Below, piece after piece: positions 34,641 through 46,433 of a stretch of DNA of 64,000 nucleotides. Both the position numbers and the translations under genes were made by a program. The stretch is from Mycoplasmopsis anatis (GTDB taxonomy: Bacteria; Bacillota_I; Bacilli_A; Mycoplasmatales; Metamycoplasmataceae), in NCBI RefSeq assembly GCF_900660655.1, contig NZ_LR215035.1, positions 914,242 through 978,241 on the forward strand, given 5' to 3'. Below the pieces are notes generated by a model. That model did no database searches. It was not told where the DNA came from and worked only from the letters and a program-made list of their open reading frames with translations. Numbering within the stretch: the first letter of the stretch is position 1; each line of letters opens with the position of its first letter.

Positions 34641-36776
34641 TTATTTAAGTAAATTTGCCGTTTTTTTATTAAATTTAAATATAGATATCATTGTGTAAAT
34701 TAGCACTGAAATAATAGATAAACTAATTCAACTAACAAATAAGGCGGTAAAATTGTAAGCTCAATCAAAATTAATTTGAAATTCCATAACTTCTATATAA
34801 CTGGAAACTCATAAATGAACAGGATAGTAAAGCGAAAAACTTATTATTCCTGTTACTAATAAAATTAGAATGAGAGAAGTTATATGATATGAAATGCACA
34901 TAAAATTTTTAGCACCTAATACTTTAAATACTCCTATGTCTTTAGTTTTAGAATCATTTAGCATTTTACCTGTTGTGACTAAAATTAAGAATGATATTAA
35001 TGAAATCGATAAGGAAACATATTTAAGTGCTGTATGCAGTCCTAATGAATTATTTAATACTTTTGCTAAAAATAATGTTGAAGGTTTTGAAATATTATAT
35101 AAGTAATTAGTGTTTTGGAGTTTTGATGTTATTTCTGTATCATCGCTATATATTTTTAAAAAATTCGTTTGTACCTTATCAATATTTTCAAGAAACTGTT
35201 TAGAACCTGCTATTTCATTTTTGTCTGATTCAAAAACACCCACGATTTTAGCATAAATATTTTTACTTGGTGCTTGTATTAAAAATTCAGAATTTAATTT
35301 AATATTAGAGTTATAAATTGCTGATGAAATTAATATTTCATCATTATTTTGAATTTCTCTACCATTAGTTATTGTTAAATTACTATTATTTAGAAAATCT
35401 GTTATTTTTATATCTATAATCCGGCTATTTGAAAAATAAGTTAATGTATATCAGCCATCGATTAAGAAATGTTCTTGAACTAATTTTAGTTTAAGATCAG
35501 GATTTATAAAACTTAAATAAAAATGATAATTTAATGAGGTTGAGTAATTTATATCTACAACAGTAAACTCATGATTATAAATTTTGATTTTATTTCCAAT
35601 TAAATCTTCAGGTTTCAATTTTAATTTAGAAACTATATCACTACTTAATATAATTTCGTTTTCTTGTAAGAATTTAATTTCGTTATTTAAATGCAATTTA
35701 ACATTATTTCTATGGTAATCAATATTATCATATCCCTCAACTTCTAAATTATTTATTAATATTTCACGGTCATTATAACTAACTAAGTAATATTGATCGC
35801 CAAATTTGTATTCTTCAACTATTCTAGTTACATTAAAATTATTTTTTATATATTCAATTTCTTCATTGGAAAAAACTGCTTTATTTTTCTTGGTTAAATT
35901 ATATTCATCTAAATTTGTTTTATTAACGTTAGATTGAACCATATTTTCGTTAATGTGAATTAAATTATTAGATGTTGAAATGAATAGTGTTGAAAACACA
36001 AAAGAAAACATTAGTAAAATAAAAAGTACAAATTTCTTTTTATAGTCAGATCACACTAACTTTAAAGTAGGTTTTCATTTTGAATTTTTAATTTCTACTT
36101 TTATTTCGTTACTTATTTCTTTATTTTCTGTCTCGATAATTTCATTATTAATAAAAATATTTTTTTCTAAATCATAAATGTAATCGCCATAGCATTTAGC
36201 TGCTTTTATATCATGAGTAATTACAATTATTGTTTTATTAGATTTTAAGCTAGATAAAATTTTAAAAACTTCATCGCTATTATTTTGATCTAAATTTCCT
36301 GTCGGTTCATCACATAAAATGATTTCTGAATCTCTAGTAATTGATCTTAAAATTGCTATTCTTTGTTTTTGACCACCACTTAATTTACTTACTTCTTTAT
36401 TTAATATTTCTTCAGAAATATCTAGTTTTTTGGCTAATTTGATTATTTCTTTTTTACTAATGTTTCTATTGATTATTTGATTAGCAATCAAAATATTATC
36501 CATCGCTGATATATTTTCAACTAAATTATAACTTTGAAAAACACAATCAATTTTTTTGTTTTTTAAATATTCATTAAGTCTTGTTCTTTCTTCCCCAATA
36601 TAAATTTCACCCGAATCTGATGTTTCAATTCCTAAAATTAAATTTAGTAATGTTGTTTTACCACTACCCGATCTTCCAGTAATAAAAATCATCTTATTTT
36701 TAGGGAATTTTATGTTTAAATTATTAAAAATAACTTGATCATTAAATTTCTTGCTTATGTTTTTTAATTCAATCAA
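34641..36776 (-). CDS. ABC transporter ATPase-permease fusion (MacB-like), copy 1
   Basis: Protein of 711 residues with the same architecture as the 30151-32316 gene: ATPase (GRSGSGKTT, KLSGGQKQR, EIILCDEPTGNLD), a membrane helix near residue 255, an extracellular domain, then three helices with DSKTKDIGVFKVLGAK. The start is TTG behind an unusual six-G purine run (36781-36786), with only four bases between. It heads the island operon. The two copies share long matching stretches in the ATPase but differ in the extracellular domains, as expected for different cargo. Confidence 0.87.
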
Positions 36777-36806
36777 AATTCCCCCCTTTTACGTAAATTA
36801 TTTTAA

Positions 36807-36812
36807 ATTATA
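36807..36812 (-). promoter_or_regulatory. -10 box for the secretion island operon
   Basis: TATAAT about 30 bases before the TTG start of the first ABC fusion gene; it overlaps the T tract of the upstream terminator. Confidence 0.45.
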
Positions 36813-36862
36813 AAAGAAAAATGACGTATATTTTTATGTTTTCTTCATAAAACACGTCATTT
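36812..36862 (-). terminator. Terminator of prs-rsmG-M13 peptidase
   Basis: A long stem AAATGACGT/ACGTCATTT encloses a second stem TTTTATG/CATAAAA and is followed by TTCTTTT on the minus strand. Confidence 0.75.
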
Positions 36863-36868
36863 ATATTA

Positions 36869-38773
36869 TCATATTTCAAAAATCTCTTCTTTTTTAGAAA
36901 ATAATTTATCACCTTCATCGAGGTTATAAAACTCTTGAAATTCCTTAATATTTTTAAGTTGTAAATTAACTCTTTCTTTTGCAGGAGAATGCACATCTGT
37001 TAAAAGTCTTCTAATTGAATGTTCTTTATTAGCATAACCTCTTTCACAATATGCATAATTAGTGAAGAAATCATTAAGATCAAAATCTTTTTCGCTTGAA
37101 CCAGCTATTAAGGCCGAAACAATTCCTCCATTATCAGCAATATTTTCAGAAACAGTTAATTTACCATTAACCTTTCCATATTCAGTTTTGTAATTATCAA
37201 ACAAATCGATCATCTTTTGGGTTTTGTTTTTAAAGTTATCATAATCTTGTTCAGTTCATCAATTTTTAAAACTTCCATTTTCATCAAATTGTGCACCATT
37301 ATTATCAAAAGCATGAGAAATTTCATGACCAATAGTCATTCCTAATCCTCCATAATTTTTCCCACTTGATGCATTATAATCATAAAATGGAGCTTGTAAA
37401 TATCCTGCTGGAAAAACAATTCTATTAGAAAATGGATTGAAATATGCATTTACTTCGTAAGAACCCATATGTCAAATATTTTCATCTACATTTTGATTAT
37501 ATTTAGAATGTTCAAAATCTGCTAACACTTTATCTAAGTATCTAAAATTACTTAATAAATTTCCACCTTCGGAAAAGTTTAAAATCTTGAAATCATCAAA
37601 ATATTTCTCAATGTATCCTGGATAACCTACCATTGGTTGAATTTTTTCTAATTTTTTAATAGCCATTTTAATTGTATCTCTAGACAATCAGGTGTTTTTT
37701 TCTAATCTTTCTTTATAAACATCAATAATTTTGTATACCATTTTTTTAACATCTTCTTTAGCTTCATCACTAAAATTCTTTTTACCATAATATAAACTTA
37801 AAACTTCGCCAAAGTAAGAAAGTGTTAAATAGTATGCTCATTTTTCTAAAGTTTTATTTTCTTTAGCTCCAGTTAAAGCTTGAGTTAATTCAAAATAAAT
37901 TTTTCTTGTTTCTTCAGTTAAAAACGAACCATAGAATAAAAAGTTTTTTACTAAAATTAATGATATAAATTTATCAAAATTATCTTGATTATAAATATTT
38001 TGATAATTATCAATGTATTTTGGATTTTCTACAATAATTTGATTAGGTAATTCCTTAATAGTATCTAAAATATAACTCTTGGCATCAATATTATTATAAA
38101 TATTTAAGAAATCATTCATTTTATAAGGATTATAGTATTTTGCTGTATCTGCTTTTTCTTCACTTGATTTCATGAATTGAGCAGCAAATTGATCAAATTC
38201 AAAGGCTTTTTTAACAATTGATTCAATTCTGCTATTTTCAAAACCGTAAAGTTTCATTAGCTGTGTCACAACATTTCTTATAGCGTTGAAAATTTTATTT
38301 TTCTTTTCTTCATCTTCATAATATTCTTTAGAAGGCAGTAGACCTCTATAGTCATTTGCTCAAATTGTATAAATTTTATTATTAATAAAATCTTCTGAAA
38401 TGTTTATTTCTAAAGGTAAAAAGGCAAAAACTTCTTCATATTTTTCTAAATTCTCATAAATTTCAGAATAACTTTTTGTGTTAAGAATCAAATTAACTTC
38501 ATTTTTAATACTTGCTCAAGCACTTTTGTTTCTGTTTTCTTCATCAATGAGCATTTTATAAAAATGAACCATTTCTCTCATTTTATATTCATTAGGAATT
38601 GAATCTTCATTCTTAGCTCAATTTTTCATTAGTTTTCTTAATTCTTCATCAATTTCTAAACTTTTTTGTGAATATGAGCTTATTTCACTTCTATCAGCTG
38701 GGATTGGTGTATTTTTTAATCATTCTTGATTAACAAAAGTGAAAAAATCATTTTTAAGTAATTTATTATCCAT
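36869..38773 (-). CDS. pepO: M13 family metallopeptidase (PepO-like oligoendopeptidase), copy 1
   Basis: Zinc endopeptidase of the neprilysin family, 634 residues. The zinc site HEISH is at about 483-487, the third ligand Glu in SENIADNGG at about 543, and the substrate-binding NAYF just before the core. No signal peptide or membrane anchor, so it is probably cytosolic and degrades imported oligopeptides, as PepO does in lactic acid bacteria. The ATG follows AGGAGG. It is downstream of prs and rsmG. A homologue of equal length lies at 42206-44110 on the other strand. Confidence 0.94.
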
Positions 38774-38782
38774 ATATCCCTC

Positions 38783-39463
38783 CTATTTTTTAATATCTTT
38801 TCATTTATAAGGAAATTCTTTAGGTGTACTTCTTAATTTTGTAAGGTGTACAATATAGTTGTTTTTATCACTATTTAATATATCTAATTTATCAACTTTA
38901 ATGTCATATTTTAGTTTCTTTAAGATTTCACTTGCATTTTCAATTTCTGATTCGTAATTTTGACCTTTTATTAAACTCATTTTCCCATTGATTTTTAATA
39001 AATGAAATGAGCTCATCAACATGCTTCTAATATCCGCTACAGCTCTAGCTACTATTAAATCAAAAATGTTTTTCTCATAAACTTCTTCCGAGCGAATTCT
39101 AACTACCTTTGCGCGATCGCTTATGTCGAACATATCAATAACTTCATTAAGAAAATTAACTCTTTTTTGAATAGGTTCGTAAATAGTTAATTTATTCTTA
39201 TTATTTAATAAAACGTATGGAATGGATGGAAAACCTACTCCAGCTCCTATATCTAAAATTTCGATATTTTCTTCATCCTTACATACTTTTTCCATATACA
39301 TTAGTGATTCAAAAATACCTTCACCTCAAAGTTTGTCATCATAAAAACCCGTAAGGTTCATTACTTTATTTTTTTCTTCAATAAAATTTACGTATTTTTC
39401 AAGTATAGAAAAATCATAATTATTGCTTTTACAATAATTAATAACGATTTCTTTGTTTGTCAT
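38783..39463 (-). CDS. rsmG: 16S rRNA (guanine-N7) methyltransferase RsmG
   Basis: SAM-dependent methyltransferase of 226 residues that modifies G527 of 16S rRNA. Motif I is DIGAGVGFPSI, and VARAVADIRSM and LIKGQ follow, as in the GidB family. The N terminus contains NKVMNLTGFYDD (usual NLTAI). The frame includes TGA Trp codons at both ends. The start overlaps the prs stop as TAATG. Confidence 0.93.
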
Positions 39464-40437
39464 TAGAATTTTTTAATTTTCCTTTTAAATTTACTGTATA
39501 AATCAGAAATGCTTTTGCCTTCAATAGAAGATTCAATAACACCTGCTAAAAATTCACCTAAACTAACTATTTCTAATTTAGTATATTTTTTAGCTAATTC
39601 ATAATTATCTATCGAATCTGTAATAATAACTTTTTCAACATTAGGATTTTGTTCAAAAGCGTCAAAACCTCTGGAGAAAATACCATGACTGGCCATGACA
39701 ATAATTTTTTTCGCACCATTTTCTTTCAGTGCGTCAACAGCTTTTAAAATTGTTCCACCAGTATCGATAATATCATCAATAATTACTGCATTTTGGTTTT
39801 CAATACTTCCAATAAGCCCCATAACCTCTGTTTGGTTTACTCCAGTTCTTCTTTTATCAATAATGCTAATTCTTACTGAGTTGGCTATTAACTCTGCTAA
39901 TTTTCTTGCTCTAACTGTTCCACCATGATCAGGAGAAACCACTGTAAATTTTTCATTTCTTTCAACTAAAGCTTTAGCTAATGGATATTGACCTCTTAAA
40001 TCGTCAATAGGAATATCAAAAAATCCTTGAATTGAAGGATTGTGTAAATCTACACAAATTAATTTAGTTGCACCTGCTTTTTGTAAAAAATCTGCAACTA
40101 ATTTAGCACCAATAGGTTGTCTACCCGCAGCTTTTCTATCTTGTCTAGCATATCCATAATAACTTAAACAAACCGTAATAGATTTTGCACTAGCTCTTTT
40201 AAGCGAGTCTAAAAATAATGATAATTCCATAATATTATCATTAACTGGTCTAGAAGTGTTGGCTATAATATAAACATCTTTCCCTCTAACAGTTTCATCA
40301 GCCACCATCATAATTTCACCATCTGCATAAACAGTTTTAGTTATTCCGGTGAGAGGAATATTTAATATTTCAGAGACTTTATTAGCTAAATTTTTTGAAT
40401 TATCAAGCCCAAAAAGCATCACATCTTTCTTTTTCAT
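39463..40437 (-). CDS. prs: Ribose-phosphate pyrophosphokinase
   Basis: Makes PRPP from ribose 5-phosphate and ATP, feeding apt and other phosphoribosyltransferases. It is 324 residues. The metal and flexible-loop regions include YYGYARQDRK and DLHNPSIQGFFDIP, and the PRPP loop is AVIIDDIIDTGGTI. The ATG is preceded by AGGTGG. Two TATAAT boxes lie within 40 bases upstream. Confidence 0.97.
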   Translation of the reverse strand: MKKKDVMLFGLDNSKNLANKVSEILNIPLTGITKTVYADGEIMMVADETVRGKDVYIIANTSRPVNDNIMELSLFLDSLKRASAKSITVCLSYYGYARQDRKAAGRQPIGAKLVADFLQKAGATKLICVDLHNPSIQGFFDIPIDDLRGQYPLAKALVERNEKFTVVSPDHGGTVRARKLAELIANSVRISIIDKRRTGVNQTEVMGLIGSIENQNAVIIDDIIDTGGTILKAVDALKENGAKKIIVMASHGIFSRGFDAFEQNPNVEKVIITDSIDNYELAKKYTKLEIVSLGEFLAGVIESSIEGKSISDLYSKFKRKIKKF

Positions 40438-40513
40438 TTTTCCACCTTTATTATAATTTATTAAATTATAATATAAATTCTTAATTACCTTTATTCTTAA
40501 TCGTTAATTTTAT

Positions 40514-40540
40514 TAATAAAACAGAGTGCTTAAACACTCT
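40514..40540 (-). terminator. Terminator of tatD-rsmA
   Basis: On the minus strand AGAGTG/CACTCT (6-base loop) is followed by GTTTTATT; it begins at the rsmA stop codon. Confidence 0.75.
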
Positions 40541-41315
40541 AATTATTGAATTTTTCTAAAGATTCATAAAGTTTAATTAAAGATTCTAAATCAAGTTGTT
40601 GAACTCTAATACTACTATCTATTTTTAGTTCAGAATACGCTTTGTTTATAGTGTCTAAAGAATACTTATTTAATAATGAATAACTCATTTTTTTTCTTCT
40701 TGCAATAAAGCATAACTTAAAGAATTCTTTTAATTCTTGATAGTTTTTAATATTTTTTTTGAATTTTAATGAAATGATGGCTGAATCAACCTTAGGTGCC
40801 GGACTAAATGAATTAGATTTAACAATAAACTCTAATTTACATTCTGCTAGATATTGACAAGTGAGGGAAAGTTTTGAATAGTCTGGTGAATTTTTTTGAG
40901 CAATAATTCTTTGAGCAACTTCCTTTTGAACCATTAAAATTGCACTATTAAAATTTTTAACATAGTCAAAAATTTTAAAAAGTATATCTGTTGTTATGTA
41001 GTATGGAATGTTAGCAATTACATCATAACCTTTGTATTCTTCCAAATTAGCATTTAAAAAATCTATTTGATTTAGCTCAAAATTATCTTCATCAATTTCT
41101 TTTTTTAAAATAGCGACCATATCAGGATCAATCTCAAAACAAACAAGTTTATTTGCTTCTTTTACAAGAATTTTTGTTAGTGCACCTCGTCCAGGTCCAA
41201 TCTCTATGATATTTTTGTTTTTTGGTTGTGAAACTTCGATTATTTTTTTAATAATATTCTGGTCTATTAAAAAATTTTGACCGAATTTCTTTTTTGCATA
41301 AATTTCTTTTTTCAT
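40539..41315 (-). CDS. rsmA: 16S rRNA dimethyladenosine transferase
   Basis: Dimethylates two adjacent adenines near the 3' end of 16S rRNA (KsgA). It is 258 residues. KKFGQNFLIDQNI, SAM motif EIGPGRGALT and catalytic NIPYYIT are present, with the family C-terminal FIARRKKM. The start overlaps the tatD stop as TAATG; tatD-rsmA is a common arrangement in Firmicutes and mycoplasmas. Confidence 0.97.
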   Translation of the reverse strand: MKKEIYAKKKFGQNFLIDQNIIKKIIEVSQPKNKNIIEIGPGRGALTKILVKEANKLVCFEIDPDMVAILKKEIDEDNFELNQIDFLNANLEEYKGYDVIANIPYYITTDILFKIFDYVKNFNSAILMVQKEVAQRIIAQKNSPDYSKLSLTCQYLAECKLEFIVKSNSFSPAPKVDSAIISLKFKKNIKNYQELKEFFKLCFIARRKKMSYSLLNKYSLDTINKAYSELKIDSSIRVQQLDLESLIKLYESLEKFNN

Positions 41316-42115
41316 TATTTTATATTAAATAACTCTCTTAAATTTTTGTTAACAATCGAAATAAACTTATCCATACCCATTTCTAATAATCCACCAATAT
41401 AATAACTGACAAATAAAACTTTATTTGGTTCATTTTTCTCATCAACATATGGGTGGGGTCTTAAATAAGGACTATCTGTTTCAACCAAAATTCTATTCAA
41501 TGGTGTTATTTTAATAACCTCTCTCGCGTTTTGGTTAGATGCAAAAGTTATAGTTCCACTAAAACTAAAGTATGCATCTAGTTCTTGAAATTTTTTAGCT
41601 CACTCTACTGTACCGCTATAGGTGTGAAGCATAAATTTAACTTTGTATTTTTTTATTAAATCATAAACGTCTTGATATGCTTGATCACAATTATCTTTAT
41701 CTCTAATATGAATTACAACAGGTAAATTTAATTTTTGAGCTAATTTTAATTGTCCTTCCATGCTTTTGATTTGATTTTCACGAGTCGGAGCGTCTTCATA
41801 ATAGTAATCTAATCCTATTTCCCCGATAGCTTTGATATTTCAATCGATTAAGGATTCAATTCTTAAATAATCTTTTTCATCTTTACCATCCTCTGGATGA
41901 ATACCGATTGCCGGAATTAAAATATTAAGATGTTTATATCTATTTATTAAATCTAATATTTGTAGATTTTCTTTTTCATGTCCACCATTGACTACTAAAA
42001 ACTCAATATTGTTTGATATAGCTTGCTCAATTATCATATCAATATGTTCTAATAAATATGAACTATTTGTTAGGTGACAATGTGCGTCAACAAATTTACT
42101 TCTTTTTTTACTCAT
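41315..42115 (-). CDS. tatD: TatD family metal-dependent DNase
   Basis: TIM-barrel hydrolase of 266 residues. The N-terminal metal site is DAHCHL, GIHPEDG and IRDKD follow in the middle, and ETDSPYLRPHPYVDEKNEP is near the C terminus. No Shine-Dalgarno; the ATG is six bases after a TATAAT box. It is the first gene before rsmA. Confidence 0.95.
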
Positions 42116-42121
42116 GTGTTT

Positions 42122-42127
42122 ATTATA
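42122..42127 (-). promoter_or_regulatory. -10 box of a leaderless promoter for tatD
   Basis: TATAAT, then AAACAC, then the tatD ATG. It lies in the 90-base divergent gap between tatD and the second M13 peptidase gene. Confidence 0.65.
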
Positions 42128-42205
42128 ATAAAAAAATATTTTTATGTAATTTATTGCTCATTTAAATTAAAATATTATTATAAAAATAATATATTAAGGA
42201 GAAAA

Positions 42206-44110
42206 ATGAGTAAAAATAGTTTAAAAAATGATTTTTTTAATTATATAAATCAAGAGTGACTTGAAAAAACACAAATTCCTTCAGATAGACCTGCAATATC
42301 TGGTTTTGGAGAATTAGATTTAGCGATCGAAAAATTAACAATTGATTTAACATTAGGTTTTGCTGATGGTTCAAAACAAATGCCGAATGATAAATATATC
42401 AAAGAATATATTAAATTATTCAAAAAATTCTATGATGCTGAACAAAGAAATAAAATTTCCTATGAGCCAGTACACAAAATTTTATCTAAAATTGAAAAAT
42501 TAAGTTCTTTTGAAGAACTAAATAAAAACTATTTAGAATTTCAAAAATACTTTAGTTATCTTCCTGTTGATTTTGGTGTTGCTGAAGATATGAAAAACAG
42601 CAAAATTAATGTTTTATGAGCTGAAACGCCAAATTTAATTCTTCCTGACAAAACTGATTATGAAAACGTTGAAAATAGAGACAAAAAATTGAACGCTTGA
42701 AAATCAATGACTAGAAAATTATTGAACAAATATGGTAAAAATGATTTAGAAATTGAAAAACTTCTTGAAGATACAATTAAATTCGATTCATTATTAATTG
42801 AATCAGCAAAAAATAGTGTTGAATACGCTCAATATACAAAACTTTATAATCCATTAACACCAAATGAAGTTAAGAAGTATTTTGTTGGTTTTGATTTTAT
42901 GTCACATGCATCTAAGTTAGTGCAAAACAAAGAAATTGACAAAATTATTTTCCCTAACGAAAAAATCTTTCCAGTGTTTAAAGATATTTTTAACGAACAT
43001 AACTTTGAATTATATAAATCTGCATTTTTAGTATTTAACTTATTAAAATTAACCCCATATTTAGATGAAGAATCAAGAATAATTTCGGGTGAATTTAGTA
43101 GATTTTTAAGTGGTACAAAAGAAGCTAAATCATTAACAAAATATGCTATGAATTCATCTTTATCATATTATTCAATTCCATTTGGAATTTACTATGCCAA
43201 AACTTACTTTGGAGAAGAAAATAAGAGAGAAGTTGAGAAAATGATTCAAGAAATGATTCAAGTTTACAAAGAAAGACTTGAAACTAATAGTTGACTTGAA
43301 CCTCAAACAATAGAAAAAGCATTGGAAAAATTAAACAAAATTGAATACATGGTTGCATACCCAGAAGAGCTTCAACCTGTTTATGATCACTTAATAGTTG
43401 ATGAAGACAAATCTCTTGTTGAGAATGTTCTTGAATTCAACTCAATCAGAAATGAATTTAATTTCAAAAAATATTTAGAAGAAACTAACCCTAAATATTG
43501 AAGTATGTCTCCAGCAACTGTAAATGCTTACTACAATCCAATGAAAAACCACATTGTATTCCCCGCAGCAATTCTTTCTTACCCATTTTATTCACCTAAA
43601 AATAGTTCAGCAGCTAATTTTGGTGGAATTGGTGCGGTTATAGCTCACGAGATTTCTCACGCTTTTGATAATAATGGTTCGCAATTCGATTCAGAAGGTA
43701 ATTTAAATAATTGATGAACAGAAAATGACCTAGAAAAATTCAACAAAAAAATAGAACATATTATTAGACTATTTGATGGTAGAGAAGTTATTTCTGGTGA
43801 AAAATGTAATGGTACTTTAACAGCTTCAGAAAATATTGCTGATTGTGGTGGTTTCCAATGCGCTTATGAAGCAGCAAGCAGAAGAAGTGATTTCAATAGA
43901 AAAGATTTCTTTGAATCTTGAGCTAGAATTTGAAGATTTAAATCAAGTGATGAATACATTAAATTACTTTTAAGTACTGATGTTCATGCTCCAGCTAAAC
44001 TAAGAGCAAACGTACATTTAATGAATTCTCCACAATTCCAAGAAGAATATGGTATTTCAGAAAATGATCAGATGTATCTTTCAAAAGATGAAATGTTAGA
44101 AATTTGATAG
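42206..44110 (+). CDS. pepO: M13 family metallopeptidase (PepO-like oligoendopeptidase), copy 2
   Basis: 634 residues, the same length as the copy at 36869-38773. HEISH is at about 481-485, NAYYNP precedes it, and [11 protein letters not shown] carries the third zinc ligand. The N termini of both copies start alike (NDFFxxxNQEWLxxTxIPxDR). No secretion signal. The ATG has AAGGAG upstream. It is a single-gene unit with its own terminator, transcribed away from tatD. Confidence 0.94.
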
Positions 44111-44114
44111 TTAA

Positions 44115-44139
44115 TTAAGTGCATTATTTGCACTTTTTT
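44115..44139 (+). terminator. Terminator of the second M13 peptidase gene
   Basis: AAGTGC/GCACTT is followed by a T run. Confidence 0.8.
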
Positions 44140-44140
44140 A

Positions 44141-44168
44141 AATATAAAAATGCAATTAAATTGCATTT
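44141..44168 (-). terminator. Terminator of recD2
   Basis: On the minus strand AAATGCAAT/ATTGCATTT (short loop) is followed by TTATA; it begins at the recD2 stop. Confidence 0.7.
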
Positions 44169-46368
44169 ATTTAATTCTAAAACCTTTAATCAAGAGATTT
44201 TTCATCTTTGTATTTACTTTAATTTCTTTTTCTCTTTCCTCTGATACTTTATTTATGTAATATTGATAATCTCCTATTATAATTAAGTTTTTTCTTGCAC
44301 GGGAAACTGCTGTGTAAATAAGTTTTTTATTTAACATAAAATCAAACGATGAATTAAACGGGAAAATAACACAATCAGATTCACTACCCTGAAACTTATG
44401 TATTGTTATAGCATAAGCTAAGCTAACTTGTGTTTTAAATGCACTTTCATTATAAATAACTCTTTTTACTTCGCCATCAAGAGATTTAAAATCAACAGTT
44501 ATTTTTTTACCATGTTTGGATGATTCACCACTTTTTTTAAGTGTATTTTCAACGTTAGTAATATAGCCAATATCACCATTAAAAACATTATCTTCATATC
44601 TATTTTCAGTTTGAATAACTTTATCACCAACTCTAAATTCAATTTTAAATTGTCCATTAGTTATTTGTGTCACAATTTTCCCTTTAGGGTTAACTTTATC
44701 TTGAATTAAATTGTTTACTTCATTGATTCCAAACTCTGTTTTATAGGTAGGAATCAAAATAACAACATCATCTAAAGAAAATTCCTTAACTTTTTTTAGA
44801 TATTGCTCTACAACCGTATTATTAAAATTATCATCGTTTGTTTCAATTATTTTTACAACTTCTTGATCAAACGATGGGTTTTTATTTGTGTTAATTATAG
44901 CATTGAAATGTTTAGGTATTTCCTTATATTCGCTTCTATGATTAAGTGTTAAAAAACATGTAGTTATAACTTTAGAATCAATAAAATCTTTCAATAAATT
45001 TCCGCATGAAATTGAAGGTAATTGATTAATATCACCTATTAAAATAATTTTTCTAATATTTTTTGAGTTATATAAAAGTTTATAAAATATTTTTTGATTA
45101 ACCATTGAAAACTCATCAATAATTAAAACCTCTTTTTCATTAAGTTCATCAACATTTATTGAAATATCCGCATCATCTTCATCAATCTTTAAGTAACTAT
45201 GAATAGTTTTACATTTCACTTTCGCTTTTAAACTTACGTTGGAAGCTGCTCTTCCTGTTGGAGCTAAAACTAAAACTTTATCTTGGTCTGTTAAATTATT
45301 GTGTTTTAAGTTTTCAATAATTTTAGCTATAAGAAAAGTTTTACCAGTTCCTGGTGCACCAGAAATAATAGTAATATTGCTATTTCATACATTACTAAAA
45401 GCATTTTTTTGCGACTCATCTAGTTGACTTAAATATTGTTGATGAACATTTAGCTTAAACAATTCAGATGAATTAATTCTACTAATAATTTCACTAATTG
45501 TTTCTTCTTCATCTTTAGTCGATAATAAGGAAATATATATATTTGAGTTGATTCGCTCAACTAAAAAATATTTTTTTTCAATACCATATTCAATGGCTTC
45601 GTTAAATATGGGAATATCAAAGGCTGCGTAGTTTTTACTTTTATTATAAATTTTCTCTAAATCATAAAATGTATCATTATTTCTTTGTTGTTCGTAAGAA
45701 ATTAATGAATATATATAAGCACAAATTCTCTCAAAATCTAAATTAATTAATTCATCACTATTTTTAATTTCTAAAAGTCTAACTAATTCATCTAATTTAA
45801 CTATCGGAATTGGATGATCATAAACTAATTTGTATGGATTAATTCTAATAAATTCATTCTTTAATATTGCATTTGGGTTATTAAGCACTCTGTTTTTAAT
45901 GTAATCAGTTACTGTAGTTAAGCCATTTTCTTCAAATATTTTTTGTTCATTTAACATTTCTAAATTAGCTTTAAGAAGTTCATAAACACTAGGAAAATTG
46001 TTTCTTAGGTCTGATATCAATTCGACATCTTCGTTTTGAAAAAGCATAAAAAGTTTATCAGCATAGGTATCTTTAAGATATTTAATGGTTATTTTATTTA
46101 CATTGTTTTCTAATAAAAAATCATAAATTTCATAAGATTCATTCAATATTTTTTCAAATTTAACCAATGTATATCTACCTTCATATTTTTGATTCTTTTC
46201 AATTCAAATCGAATACATTTTATGTAATTCAGGGATGTTATGAGTACAATAAACAGTGTAATTTTCAGAAACTTTTCCTTCTTTAAATGATTTAAAAGTA
46301 AGAAGAGCGTAATTACCCCCTTCATGTTTCATTATATATTTAATAAATTTCCCTATTATGTTAATCAT
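44167..46368 (-). CDS. recD2: RecD2-like SF1 DNA helicase
   Basis: ATP-dependent 5'-3' helicase of 733 residues. The N-terminal part resembles RecD2 (GKFIKYIMKHEGGNYALLTF), and the middle is helical. Walker A is SGAPGTGKT at about 336-344, Walker B region is LIIDEFSMV, then GDINQLPSI and the C-terminal AITIHKFQGSESD. I chose ATG 46368; ATG 46332 is an alternative. No Shine-Dalgarno, and a TAAAAT box lies eight bases upstream. It may work in recombination or repair; no RecBC partner is in the window. Confidence 0.87.
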
Positions 46369-46376
46369 AATTTTTT

Positions 46377-46382
46377 ATTTTA
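46377..46382 (-). promoter_or_regulatory. -10 box for recD2, possibly leaderless
   Basis: TAAAAT, then eight bases, then the ATG at 46368. Divergent with the asnA promoter. Confidence 0.45.
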
Positions 46383-46421
46383 AACTATTTTGTAAATAAA
46401 ACTATTATTTTAACTTTTTAG

Positions 46422-46427
46422 TAAAAT
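46422..46427 (+). promoter_or_regulatory. -10 box of a leaderless promoter for asnA
   Basis: TAAAAT, then TTAATT, then the asnA ATG, with no Shine-Dalgarno. Confidence 0.6.
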
Positions 46428-46433
46428 TTAATT

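Noticed and set aside
36781..36786. G6 tract as a proven phase-variation switch
   Set aside because: Six bases is short for an active mutable tract; kept only as a low-interest observation.
46143..46325. Separate small gene upstream of recD2
   Set aside because: It is another frame of the N-terminal part of recD2, which becomes continuous when TGA is read as Trp.
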